From a virus: a stretch of DNA of 64,000 bases. The stretch is taken from IMG/VR virus record IMGVR_UViG_3300042691_035814, positions 1-64,000 of that record; one strand, given 5' to 3'. Under the pieces are notes generated by a model. It was not told where the DNA came from. It saw only the letters and a program-made list of their open reading frames with translations, and did no database searches. Positions 47,865 to 56,700 of this stretch are shown here, piece after piece. The position numbers and the translations under genes are program-made. Positions within the stretch are counted from its first letter, which is position 1, and every line of letters begins with the position of its first letter.

Positions 47865-47967
47865 GGATATAAAAAAATTAGACAAAACAAAAATGTTCGC
47901 ACCCGAACCTAAAAAAACAATGTTACAAAAAATATTGTTAATATTTGGATATGGAAAAAAAAGGTGA
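47857..47967 (+). CDS. very small phage protein
   Basis: A 36-residue frame (ATG 47857) overlapping the previous stop by 8 bases and preceded by AAGGAG, one of the few Shine-Dalgarno-like sequences in the window. The peptide ends with a hydrophobic-basic segment (MLQKILLIFGYGKKR). An upstream in-frame ATG at 47770 would embed 87 more bases in the previous gene and is less likely. The next gene begins 16 bases inside it. Confidence 0.5.
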   Translation: MIEDIKKLDKTKMFAPEPKKTMLQKILLIFGYGKKR

Positions 47968-48184
47968 TTTATTAAATCAATTGGCTATAGTATCAGATTT
48001 ATTGGAAAAAATGAATATTGAATCTAAATCGAGAACAATAATTGTAGAAGTAAGTGAAAATGAATTTGACAGAGTTTTCAATTTAGTCGAACAGAAATAT
48101 GCAAAAAAATTAGAAAAACCTAAATCAAGTTTTAATATAACTATTGGAACGGTTGATATTCTTTTTAATACGAGTAGTGTCTAA
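47951..48184 (+). CDS. unknown small phage protein
   Basis: A 77-residue protein (ATG 47951, preferred over the in-frame TTG at 47945). A helix (LLNQLAIVSDLLEKMN) is followed by an alpha/beta pattern (TIIVEVSENEFDRVFNLVEQKY, INITIGTVDILFN). The 3' end runs 20 bases into the convergent minus-strand gene. Function unknown. Confidence 0.65.
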   Translation: MEKKGDLLNQLAIVSDLLEKMNIESKSRTIIVEVSENEFDRVFNLVEQKYAKKLEKPKSSFNITIGTVDILFNTSSV

Positions 48185-48803
48185 ATAATTCTGTTCTTTT
48201 ATACCCTTTATCTTCCAACATTTTATAGAGTAAACTTCTTTGGTGTGTTGTAATATCTTTTACAAATATAAAATTTGTTTTCTTTTTACTTAGTAAATCA
48301 TTTTTTACAATTTCAAATAATCTGTTAGCGTCTTCAATATTTTTGTTACCAAATAATCTCACATCGTTTTCTATCTGAACAAACAATTTATTATTAAGTG
48401 TGAATATCTGAGCAATTTCTGTTACTGAATTAATATATTCCATCATTTGATGGTATCGAATTCTTTTTTTAGTGTTAAAATCATAAATAAGTTCTTCTTT
48501 CCAATATGGAATAATTTCTTTAATTCTGAACTTATTATCTTCAATTTTTGCTTCTACGTTTCTACCTAAACTATCTCTGACATAAGTTTTTGTGGCCCAT
48601 CTATTATTTGGGAAAATAAGTCCTAATTCAAAGTGAAGTTTTTGTTGTCTTTTACCACCTTGTTCTTGAACAAATGCAGGTTTTTTCTGAGTCTTGAATT
48701 CTCTCCAATACTCATAAACAGTGGTTCTTTTCATACACCGGAATAAAATTTTTATTCTTTTCTTATTACAGAAAAGAACTATGAAATATTTTCCGTTTTT
48801 CAT
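48165..48803 (-). CDS. unknown phage protein on minus strand
   Basis: A 212-residue basic protein (ATG at 48803). The first 25 residues are hydrophobic-basic and may not be part of the fold; an internal ATG at residue 24 (MKRTTVYEYWREF) is an alternative start. The middle is beta-type and the C-terminal 60 residues (NLFEIVKNDLLSKKKTNFIFVKDI, then THQRSLLYKMLEDKGYK) look alpha/beta. It is translated with the 53-residue gene upstream by an ATGA overlap. No recognised family. Confidence 0.7.
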   Translation of the reverse strand: MKNGKYFIVLFCNKKRIKILFRCMKRTTVYEYWREFKTQKKPAFVQEQGGKRQQKLHFELGLIFPNNRWATKTYVRDSLGRNVEAKIEDNKFRIKEIIPYWKEELIYDFNTKKRIRYHQMMEYINSVTEIAQIFTLNNKLFVQIENDVRLFGNKNIEDANRLFEIVKNDLLSKKKTNFIFVKDITTHQRSLLYKMLEDKGYKRTELFRHYSY

Positions 48804-48961
48804 AAAAATTTAGATATCAATGAGAAAAGACCATATAAACCCAAAAGAAACCAAACTAAGATAAACCAACCACCCCATTTATCAACAAAGTCGGCTCTTC
48901 TTTGAAATTTTTCTTCACCAATAACTTCTTTGTTTTTTTGTTTACAATTTGAACATGCCAT
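48800..48961 (-). CDS. small CxxC membrane protein on minus strand
   Basis: A 53-residue protein (ATG at 48961, TGA at 48802-48800). The N-terminus MACSNCKQKN has a CxxC pair, a charged stretch follows, then a hydrophobic helix rich in Trp and Leu (about 31-52). Its stop overlaps the start of the 212-residue gene by 4 bases (ATGA), so the two form a minus-strand operon. Function unknown. Confidence 0.65.
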   Translation of the reverse strand: MACSNCKQKNKEVIGEEKFQRRADFVDKWGGWFILVWFLLGLYGLFSLISKFL

Positions 48962-49044
48962 ATCATAATATATACTATTTTATTCAATTTTCAAAGCATT
49001 TTTTTTTATCGTTTTTTTTGTTTATAATTTTTAAAAACAGAACA
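48962..49044. promoter_or_regulatory. divergent intergenic region
   Basis: An 83-base AT-rich region between the minus-strand pair and the methylase gene. It must hold promoters in both directions. On the plus strand TTTGTTTATAATTTTTAAAA (49018-49037) is the best -10-like sequence; on the minus strand a TATATATTATGATATGG run precedes the ATG at 48961. Confidence 0.35.
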
Positions 49045-49887
49045 ATGATATCTTATATTGGTGGTAAAGCAAGAATTGGTAAATGGATTGTCCCTTTCAT
49101 TCCAAATGATATAGAAACCTATGTAGAGGGGTTTTCCGGTATGTTTTGGGTCTTTTTTAATATGGACCTGTCTAAGTACCCAAATCTTAAAACTGTGGTT
49201 TATAATGACTTTAATGGTCTTAATGCAAACTTATTTAGTTGTACTAAGGAATATGATAGACTTTGGGAAGAATTATCTAAATACCCTTGTCAACAACTTG
49301 GTGTAGTTGATACACCACCCGAGTACGCACAAATGTTTAAACAATATCAATCCGAAATATTTGTTGATAATTTGGTGATAACAGAAGAAAACAAATTTGA
49401 GATTGCGTGTAAATATGTCTATGTATTAACGCAAGTTTTTTCTGGTTCAAAACCTGAAACATCATCATATACCGACTATAAAGGAAAATATCGTTGTAAG
49501 GTTCTTATTTTCATGGATAAATTGAAACATCCAAAATATAGAGAACATTTTGATAAAATAACATTTATTGAAAATATGGATTTTGAATTGGTTGTTAAAA
49601 AGTACGATTCTGAAACCACGTATTTTTATATGGATCCACCATATTGGAAGACGGAAAATTATTATTCAAATCATGATTTTGACAGAAATGACCATGAAAG
49701 ATTGGCAAATTGTTTAAAAGACATTAAAGGAAAATTTAGTTTATCATACTATGATTTTCCTCTACTTAATGTTTGGTTCCCACAAACTAATTATAGGTGG
49801 GAAAATAAGAATTTCAAAAAAGCGGCAGCAGCTAAAAAAGACGGTACACAGAACGAAGGTACTGAATTGTTGATAATGAATTATTAA
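49045..49887 (+). CDS. DNA adenine methylase, Dam/D12 class
   Basis: A 280-residue N6-adenine methyltransferase. The SAM-binding motif MISYIGGKARIGKWIVPFI at 1-19 and the catalytic DPPY at 197-200 (MDPPYWKTENYY) are in the order typical of the alpha (D12) class; YSGxF-like and Asn-rich segments occupy the usual positions. An in-frame ATG at 48949 adds a hydrophobic leader, so the ATG at 49045 is chosen. No restriction endonuclease of the matching type is next to it. Likely function: protect phage DNA or regulate promoters; target site unknown. Confidence 0.88.
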   Translation: MISYIGGKARIGKWIVPFIPNDIETYVEGFSGMFWVFFNMDLSKYPNLKTVVYNDFNGLNANLFSCTKEYDRLWEELSKYPCQQLGVVDTPPEYAQMFKQYQSEIFVDNLVITEENKFEIACKYVYVLTQVFSGSKPETSSYTDYKGKYRCKVLIFMDKLKHPKYREHFDKITFIENMDFELVVKKYDSETTYFYMDPPYWKTENYYSNHDFDRNDHERLANCLKDIKGKFSLSYYDFPLLNVWFPQTNYRWENKNFKKAAAAKKDGTQNEGTELLIMNY

Positions 49888-49891
49888 AACA

Positions 49892-49898
49892 TATTTAT
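49892..49898 (+). promoter_or_regulatory. TATTTAT element before the NusG paralogue
   Basis: CATATTTATTTAC ends 4 bases before the ATG at 49903. Same class as the element at 5885. Confidence 0.35.
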
Positions 49899-49902
49899 TT
49901 AC

Positions 49903-50430
49903 ATGGAATCATTTTGGTATGTTATAAAAGTTATGCCGGGTAGAGAAAGAAAATTAAACGAACAGTTTAATCAACAAATACAGACCGGTAAAATAGAAAA
50001 TATTAGTAGATTTATTTGTCCAACAGAACACACATCAGTTTCAGTTAAGGAGAAAAAAATAGTTAAAGAGAAAGTACTTTATAGTGGTTACTTATATTTT
50101 GAATCATTTAAAAGATTAAATGATAGTGAATTAAAGTATATTTCAGGGTTCGAAGGTATCATGGGTATGATGGGAGACAAAACACCTCTTTTGGTTAGAA
50201 ATGAAGAAGTTGAAAAAATACTAAAAGACGATGCGTTGGAGAATCACTTAGAATCAAAAAGGATAAGACTAATGAAAGGGGATGAGGTTTTGGTTTTAGA
50301 AGGTCCTTTTCAAACATTTCACGGTATAGTTAATGAGATTAGGGATAACAAAGTAGAAATTAATGTAAAAATATTTGGAAGAGATACATCAGTTTCGTTA
50401 ACTTTGGACCAAATTGAAAAAACACGATAA
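49903..50430 (+). CDS. NusG-like transcription factor
   Basis: A 175-residue NusG paralogue. The N-terminal domain starts with FWYVIKVMPGRERK (usual W-Y-V-x-x-x-x-G-x-E pattern) and includes KEKVLYSGYLYFES and ISGFEGIMGMMGD, corresponding to the P/LFPGYVFV and TPGV-x-GFVG segments of NusG. The C-terminal KOW domain (about 121-175) has MKGDEVLVLEGPFQTFHGIVNEI. Length matches bacterial NusG (about 180). Expected to bind RNA polymerase and affect elongation or termination; with the sigma factor it suggests phage control of transcription. Whether it acts for or against the host is unknown. Confidence 0.9.
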   Translation: MESFWYVIKVMPGRERKLNEQFNQQIQTGKIENISRFICPTEHTSVSVKEKKIVKEKVLYSGYLYFESFKRLNDSELKYISGFEGIMGMMGDKTPLLVRNEEVEKILKDDALENHLESKRIRLMKGDEVLVLEGPFQTFHGIVNEIRDNKVEINVKIFGRDTSVSLTLDQIEKTR

Positions 50431-50431
50431 T

Positions 50432-50713
50432 ATGTCACCAGAAGTTTTAATTTATATTCAGAATGTGAAAGATTACTTTAAAAAAAGTAAAGAGACTCGA
50501 GATTACTTTATTGGAAAAAAAGATGAAGACACATTTTTTGAATTTTTAACCGAATTCGCACAAAAAAATTTTGAAGACGCTAATCAACCCGAACTTTCTA
50601 GAGAACAATTTGAATTATTAAGAGAAATGGTAAATGGTTCAAATTTTGAAAAAGAAAAAGATAGTAATCTATTTTTTGAGGTTAATGGTTATGGTTCTAT
50701 TTGTTTAAATTAA
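50432..50713 (+). CDS. unknown acidic phage protein
   Basis: A 93-residue helical, acidic protein. The ATG at 50432 follows the NusG stop by one base; an in-frame TTG at 50414 is an alternative. Rich in Phe and Glu (FFEFLTEFAQKNFEDANQPELSREQF type), with a short beta C-terminus (FFEVNGYGSICLN). Sits between the NusG and AAA+ genes. Function unknown. Confidence 0.68.
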   Translation: MSPEVLIYIQNVKDYFKKSKETRDYFIGKKDEDTFFEFLTEFAQKNFEDANQPELSREQFELLREMVNGSNFEKEKDSNLFFEVNGYGSICLN

Positions 50714-50727
50714 TAATAAAAAATTAC

Positions 50728-51867
50728 ATGTCATCATTAAAGTTAACGGAAAAAACACGTCCGTCATTCATACAGGTTTACGATACCTCGTATGGTAGTG
50801 AAATTCCTGCGGAACAATATTTTGTTGTGAATTTTGATTCAATAGTATCAAAATATTCAGATAGTACACACTATTGTCAGAGCATTATAAAATATTTTGA
50901 ATCAATTGGGTTTGAAAAACACTCGTTAATATCCACCGTTAATAGAAGAGAAGATAAAGTTTCAAACGCATTGTTTGTAAACGAAAAGTTAAGGATGATG
51001 ATAAAAATTGATAACCAAATGGGTGATAGCGTTTGGAGTTTCAATTCATTCTTTTCTCCCAAAAAAATTGAAACAAATAAAAAAAATGATGATTTAGTTC
51101 AAGTTACATTTTTATATGATATAAAATTAGGTAGTTTAGATAAACAAATTAATCTAAAGAAAATATCTGAATTTAAGAGAGACAAGAAAAAATCAAGTAT
51201 CAGTTTGGTTAAAAGTGATATGGGTCATTTAGATGTTGAAGATTATGACCTAACAATTCCACCTATGGATTTAGGTTTAAATTATGGTGAAGAATTTATT
51301 AAAATACATGATTTAATAGTTAGTAGATTAAATAAACCAAACGGTAAAGGTATTATTTTACTACATGGTGAACCAGGTACAGGAAAAACTTCTTACATAA
51401 AACATTTAACTAGTTTAATTGAAGAAAAAAATATCTTGTTTATTCCTCCATCAATGGCGGAAATGTTATCTGAACCATCAATTATACCATTTCTTATGTC
51501 ACACAAAAATTCTATATTAATTATAGAAGATGCTGAAAGAGTAATTGCGGATAGAGAAGGAAATGGTTCGGCGGTTGGTGTTTCAAACATATTAAACATA
51601 ACTGACGGTATTTTGGGTGATTGTTTGAATATTCAGATAATTGCAACATTCAATATGAAAAGAGAAAAGATTGATCCAGCATTACTTCGTAAAGGAAGAT
51701 TAATTGCGGAACATAAATTTGAAAAACTTTCTGTTGAAAATACAAATAAACTACTAAAACACCTTGAAAAAGATTATACTTCTACAGAAGAAATGGCTTT
51801 AGCGGATATCTATAATGTAGACGTTGAATTTTATAAAACAAATAATAAAAGTAAAATAGGATTTTAA
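50728..51867 (+). CDS. AAA+ ATPase
   Basis: A 379-residue ATPase. The N-terminal 190 residues are not recognised; the C-terminal part has Walker A GEPGTGKTS at 214-222, Walker B ILIIEDAE near 264-271, and a sensor-2/arginine-finger-like DPALLRKGRL near 313-322. The arrangement resembles BCS1-like and other single-ring AAA+ proteins. The N-domain probably defines a phage-specific substrate. It is followed by thioredoxin after one base. ATPase activity is well supported; function is unknown. Confidence 0.83.
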   Translation: MSSLKLTEKTRPSFIQVYDTSYGSEIPAEQYFVVNFDSIVSKYSDSTHYCQSIIKYFESIGFEKHSLISTVNRREDKVSNALFVNEKLRMMIKIDNQMGDSVWSFNSFFSPKKIETNKKNDDLVQVTFLYDIKLGSLDKQINLKKISEFKRDKKKSSISLVKSDMGHLDVEDYDLTIPPMDLGLNYGEEFIKIHDLIVSRLNKPNGKGIILLHGEPGTGKTSYIKHLTSLIEEKNILFIPPSMAEMLSEPSIIPFLMSHKNSILIIEDAERVIADREGNGSAVGVSNILNITDGILGDCLNIQIIATFNMKREKIDPALLRKGRLIAEHKFEKLSVENTNKLLKHLEKDYTSTEEMALADIYNVDVEFYKTNNKSKIGF

Positions 51868-51868
51868 A

Positions 51869-52174
51869 ATGGAATTTATTGACACAAAAAAATTAGAAGA
51901 ATTACAAAGTAATAATACAAAAATGTTAGTGGACATAACCGCGTCTTGGTGTGGTCCATGTAAAACCTTAGTACCAAGATTAGAAAAAATTGAATCAGAT
52001 TACCCTGATATCAAATTTGTAAAATTAAATGCTGACACAAATAGAGATTATTTAATTAATTCTGGTATTAGTTCAGTACCTACCGTTATGTTTTTTGATG
52101 GTAATAAACTTATAAGTCGTTCAACAGGAGTACAATTGGAGTCGTTTTATAGAGAAATTCTAAAAAATATGTAA
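51869..52174 (+). CDS. thioredoxin
   Basis: A 101-residue protein with the active site W27-C28-G29-P30-C31 and the cis-Pro region SVPTVMFF near 72-79; thioredoxin length and fold pattern are normal. It can donate electrons to class II reductase through the C628/C633 pair. It starts one base after the AAA+ stop and overlaps the glutaredoxin start by one base (TAATG). Confidence 0.93.
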   Translation: MEFIDTKKLEELQSNNTKMLVDITASWCGPCKTLVPRLEKIESDYPDIKFVKLNADTNRDYLINSGISSVPTVMFFDGNKLISRSTGVQLESFYREILKNM

Positions 52175-52458
52175 TGAAGAATACTATTGTTATTTTTACA
52201 CTAAATGGTTGTTCACATTGTTCAAGTTTGAAAGATAGACTTGATGAAATTAATATCCCATATTTAGATGTTGAAATAACACAAAATGAAAAAATTTGGG
52301 AACAAGTAGTAGAACAAACTGGTGAGGATTTAATACCGACAGTTTTTATTAAACAAGAAAATTCTGATGACGGATTCATATATATTCCGGGAAAAGATTT
52401 CGAAAGTGAAGACGAAATAGTAGAAAAAATAAAAAATCATTATAATGAGGGGGTTTAA
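52174..52458 (+). CDS. glutaredoxin-like protein
   Basis: A 94-residue protein with C13-S-H-C16 in the first loop after TIVIFTLNG, and a LIPTVFI cis-Pro segment near 68-74, the glutaredoxin/thioredoxin-like pattern. The active-site CSHC differs from the usual CPYC, so specificity may differ. It follows thioredoxin directly and likely serves redox partners of the phage such as the reductase. Its stop codon lies in the terminator hairpin. Confidence 0.85.
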   Translation: MKNTIVIFTLNGCSHCSSLKDRLDEINIPYLDVEITQNEKIWEQVVEQTGEDLIPTVFIKQENSDDGFIYIPGKDFESEDEIVEKIKNHYNEGV

Positions 52459-52469
52459 CCCCCTTTTTT
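52449..52469 (+). terminator. Rho-independent terminator after glutaredoxin
   Basis: GGGGG-TTTAA-CCCCC followed by TTTTTT. The glutaredoxin stop TAA lies in the loop. Ends the NusG-AAA+-thioredoxin-glutaredoxin transcript. Confidence 0.88.
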
Positions 52470-52493
52470 AATTTATTAAACGTCAAATAAAAG

Positions 52494-52500
52494 TATTTAT
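52494..52500 (+). promoter_or_regulatory. TATTTAT element before the second fibre block
   Basis: TATTTAT in the 61-base gap after the terminator, 19 bases before the ATG at 52520. Since the terminator lies immediately upstream, a new promoter here is required for the fibre genes, which strengthens the case that this element is one. Confidence 0.45.
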
Positions 52501-52519
52501 TTAAAAGATAAACTTTTAT

Positions 52520-53737
52520 ATGTCGTTACAGAAAATAAATTGGTCACAAATTGATACTGACCCATACTTTGGTGATGTTGATTTAGGAACTCAGGAAAAT
52601 TATCTAAAAAATGTATTTGCGGAAAATTTATTCGTATCGGGTATAACCGCAGGTACTATAAATGTCAATAGTAGTGACATACTAACCAAAATAAGTGGTG
52701 GTACAGGTATATCTGTTACTGGTGGTAACACAGGTATAACGATAAGTAATTCTAATCCAGACCAAACTGTAACAATATCCGGTGGTACAAATATTCAAAT
52801 AACAGGTACATACCCAAATTTTGGTGTAAATTTTACAGGAACAACTGGTTCCGGTGGAGGAACATTTACAGGTGGTACCGTTGCTGGTCAAACGACATTT
52901 CAAGCAGGTTTAACCGCAACAACAATTAGTGGTGGTACGTTTTTTGGTAATGGTGGTTCATTATCATTTACAAATACAGGTGCAACAACAATACAAGTAG
53001 GGGGTATTGCTGAAAATACAATATTAACTGGAAAAACATTTCAAGAAGTTTGGGATTTATTATTGTATCCATATGAAGAACCGGCATTTTCGTCATTTAG
53101 TGTTAGTCCTACGTTACCGACATTTGAATTAGGTCAATCTGTAACAGCAGGAACAAAAACATATAGTTGGGGAATACAAGATAGTCAAAATTTAAGTGCG
53201 GGCACAATATCAATTATAGAGTACACTGGAACATCACAATTCAGAACAATATCAAATGGTCTAACAGGTACTTCAAAATCAATAACAACCACATCTCCAA
53301 CATTTTCAAGTACAACACCAACAACTCAACTTATTTATACAATTAGTGCGTACGATACTCGAAGTAATTTATTTACTCGTTCAATAAATGGTAACTGGAG
53401 ATATAGATGGTATTATGGAAAATATTCCGGTACCACCATAACACCATTAGAAATTACGGGTTTAACTGATACTGCATTAGTGACAAGTGTCGTTAACAAT
53501 TATATTACTTGGGACCCAACTGTAAATCCAGAATACGGATACTTAATAATTCCAACTGGATTAACACAACCAACAAATTTAAGAAATTCTACATCAGGTT
53601 GTCAAGGTTCTAATATACCGTACACAACTGGTGGAACAGTGTCGTTTACAAACACATACGGTGTTTCGACAGCGTATATGATATATAAAACAGATAATCA
53701 ATTCGCAGGTCAATATAATGCTTGGTTATGTCAATGA
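52520..53737 (+). CDS. tail-fibre/virion protein with Gly-Thr-rich beta repeats
   Basis: A 405-residue virion protein. The N-terminal 40 residues (SLQKINWSQIDTDPYFGDVD) look like an attachment segment; residues about 40-170 are repetitive beta sequence with GGTGISVTGG, GGTNIQITG and GGTFTGGTVAG units, typical of trimeric phage fibres. The C-terminal 200 residues are Ser/Thr/Tyr-rich beta. First gene of the second fibre block after a terminator and promoter-like gap. Receptor binding is inference. Confidence 0.75.
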   Translation: MSLQKINWSQIDTDPYFGDVDLGTQENYLKNVFAENLFVSGITAGTINVNSSDILTKISGGTGISVTGGNTGITISNSNPDQTVTISGGTNIQITGTYPNFGVNFTGTTGSGGGTFTGGTVAGQTTFQAGLTATTISGGTFFGNGGSLSFTNTGATTIQVGGIAENTILTGKTFQEVWDLLLYPYEEPAFSSFSVSPTLPTFELGQSVTAGTKTYSWGIQDSQNLSAGTISIIEYTGTSQFRTISNGLTGTSKSITTTSPTFSSTTPTTQLIYTISAYDTRSNLFTRSINGNWRYRWYYGKYSGTTITPLEITGLTDTALVTSVVNNYITWDPTVNPEYGYLIIPTGLTQPTNLRNSTSGCQGSNIPYTTGGTVSFTNTYGVSTAYMIYKTDNQFAGQYNAWLCQ

Positions 53738-53762
53738 TAAAAAATAAAAACATTAATTAATT

Positions 53763-56700
53763 ATGGGTGAAATATCAGGAGGAGTACAAGTTTTAGGTTT
53801 CATATCACCGACAAACACTTCAGATCAATATGCAGTTATTGACCCAATATATGGTATAGATGGATGGAGAAACGTTGGTTCTTTAGCGGACATGTATGCA
53901 ATCCCTAATGCGAGGAGAAGAATCGGTATGGTGGTTGGTGTTTCAGGAACACCGGTAACGTATTATACATTAACAGGAAATACATGGACAGGAGCAGCAT
54001 CCGATTGGACACCATTCACAATAGGTAGCTCAGGAAATAATTTTTTATCTTTAACTGGTGGTACAGTATCAGGAGATACGATATTTCAAAGTGGGATAAC
54101 AGCAACAACAATATATGCAACATACTATCAAAATTTACCTTCTTTTTTATCCACGACCGGAGGTACATTAACAGGGCAACTAAATGTACCAACAATATCT
54201 GCAACAACAATATCTGGTACCACATTTTATGGTGATGGTCAGTATTTAACAAACTTACCTAAAATAACAGGATTTACATATCAACCACCAGGACAACCCT
54301 CACACAGTTTATTTATTTACACAAACTACAATACAGGATTTAGTGTGGATTTATCGTCATTGGCTGCAGACGTAACTATTACGGGAGGAACATACAATCC
54401 AGGTAATGGAGTAATAACATTTACAAGTAACGGTGCACCTCCTTTTAATGTTTCTGGATTAACCTCAGGATTTACTGATACATATATAACAACAACAACA
54501 TTTAACGATACTAATGGTGAAGTAACAACAACTACAAATACGGGTTCTAACGCATTTACAATAACAGGATTAACACATGGTTCAGGCACAGACAATAGAG
54601 TGGTTGTTTGGGATGGTGCTGGTTCCACCAAAAAACAAAAAGCAAGTTCATTAATAACCGATAATGACACATCAGTTGGTATTGGTACAACAACTCCAAG
54701 TGCGTTGTATATTTTAGATGTTAGTGGTGATACAAGAATTGGTATTGGTACTGGTGACACTACAACATTTGGTAATGGAATAGTTTTTAGTTTTGGTGAT
54801 GGTGCACCTAAAATTTCCGGTGGTAGTGAGAAAATTCAAATCGGTGTTCCAAATAAGTCTGGAACTAGAACTTTTATTGGTACTGTTGGTGGTAATATAA
54901 TAACAAGTGGGTTTACAGAACTTGAAGTAGGTTTTGGTGATTTGTCACAAAATGGAGGAACATTTAATAATACAAAATTAACAGGTAGGGTATTAAGTCA
55001 ATCTGGTGACACCACATTTAATTTTTTAACTGTTGAACCAATTTATCAAACGGTTGGTAGTCCATATAGTGGTACAGTTAGAGCATTTTATTATAATCCA
55101 AATGTAAGTGCTACATTTAATGGTAGACAGATAGCGTTTGAAAATACCAGAGGTGATGTTTTATTTAATACAACATCTGGAGGTGTAGGTATTGGAACAA
55201 CAGGGATAACTAGTGGTAATATATTGGATGTTGTTGGTAATGTTGATATACAAGGTAAATTAAAATTCTTTGACACAATCAACATACCTCTTAAAACTGC
55301 AATTAGAATTGGTTCGGGTGTTGATGATGTTGGTAATGACGACAACAATCCACAAGACGGTGTTTTTATAGGTAGAGGGGCTGCAACATCTATTTTGACT
55401 GGAGCAACCTCATTAATTTCCATTGGTGTCAATTCCTCGTCATCAACAACATCTGGTGGTAGGTACTCAGTTCATCTTGGAAGAAATAGTGGAAGAGGAA
55501 ACACCACAGGAACACAAAATACATTTATTGGTAGTGGAGATCAAACTAATATTCCTTCTTCAACAAGTGATTCAATACATATCATTGCTGGTGGTGGATA
55601 CGAAAATAACGATGCGTCACAAGTACTAACAGGACTAACATCACAATACGCATTTATTGGTGGTGGATTTAATAGTTCATCATATGTAAATAATTTTTAT
55701 TTAGGTGCGGGACCATATGTTAGTGGTACTTCAAGTGCTAATTTGAATTTATATGCACCATCGGCAATTGGTTCAAATGTTGTTGGTTCTAATTTTGAAA
55801 TTAATGCTGGTAGAGGTACTGGTGGTGGTAAAGGAGGTGACATTATTTTTAGAACATCAACATCAGGTTCAACAGGTACAAGCATACAGACATTATCACA
55901 AAGATTAAAAATAGGTGGTCAAGACGGAAAAATAACCGTAGATAATTTAGTTGGTTCAGGAACAAGAATGGTTGTTGCTGACACAAATGGTGTTTTAAGT
56001 ACACAAGCGATATCCGGAGGTACAATTGCAGGCTCAGGAACTTCCGGAAGAGTTGCATTTTGGAATGGAACCTCTTCGTTATCGAGTGATCAAGATATTG
56101 TTTGGAATAATACGGATAAAAGACTAGGTATTAATACACCATCACCATCATGTAGACTAGAAGTAACAACAGATAGTGGCAGTACCATTAATGCTATAAG
56201 AGCAACTCAAACAAATAGTTCATTAGGTATTGATGATTATACCGCGTCACTAGCAATTTTAAATAAATCATCGACAACCAATTCTTATTCTTTGATGTCA
56301 TTTCAACATACCACATCAAACATTGGTATTGCTAGAATAGGTAGTAAACTTACATCTACAAGTAGTAATGGGTCTGGTGATTTTGTTTTTCAAATTAAAG
56401 AAAATGGCGGTTTCAATGATGCAATTTATATAAAGTCAAACGGTAATATTGGTATAGGAAATACTGACCCTAATAATAAATTAGTTGTTAGTGGTTCAGT
56501 TAAAACCACAGGTGTAAATATTTTTGAAAATCTCTCAGGTGCAACAACAAGAATGGTTGTTGCGGATAGTACTGGACAACTTAGTACACAAACAATACCT
56601 ACAGGTGGGTATAGTGTAGTTAAGGTAACTGGTTCAACACATACCGTATCGGCAACTACAGGTGAATTAATTATATTGGCTGACGCGGCATCAAATGCAA

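Noticed and set aside
48949-49044. Methylase start at ATG 48949
   Set aside because: Adds a hydrophobic leader before the conserved MISYIGGK start and would overlap the divergent gene.
54326-54760. Val/Pro-rich 144-residue minus-strand frame
   Set aside because: Antisense of the fibre gene's GGT/ACA codons; such frames recur opposite every Thr/Gly-rich fibre gene here.
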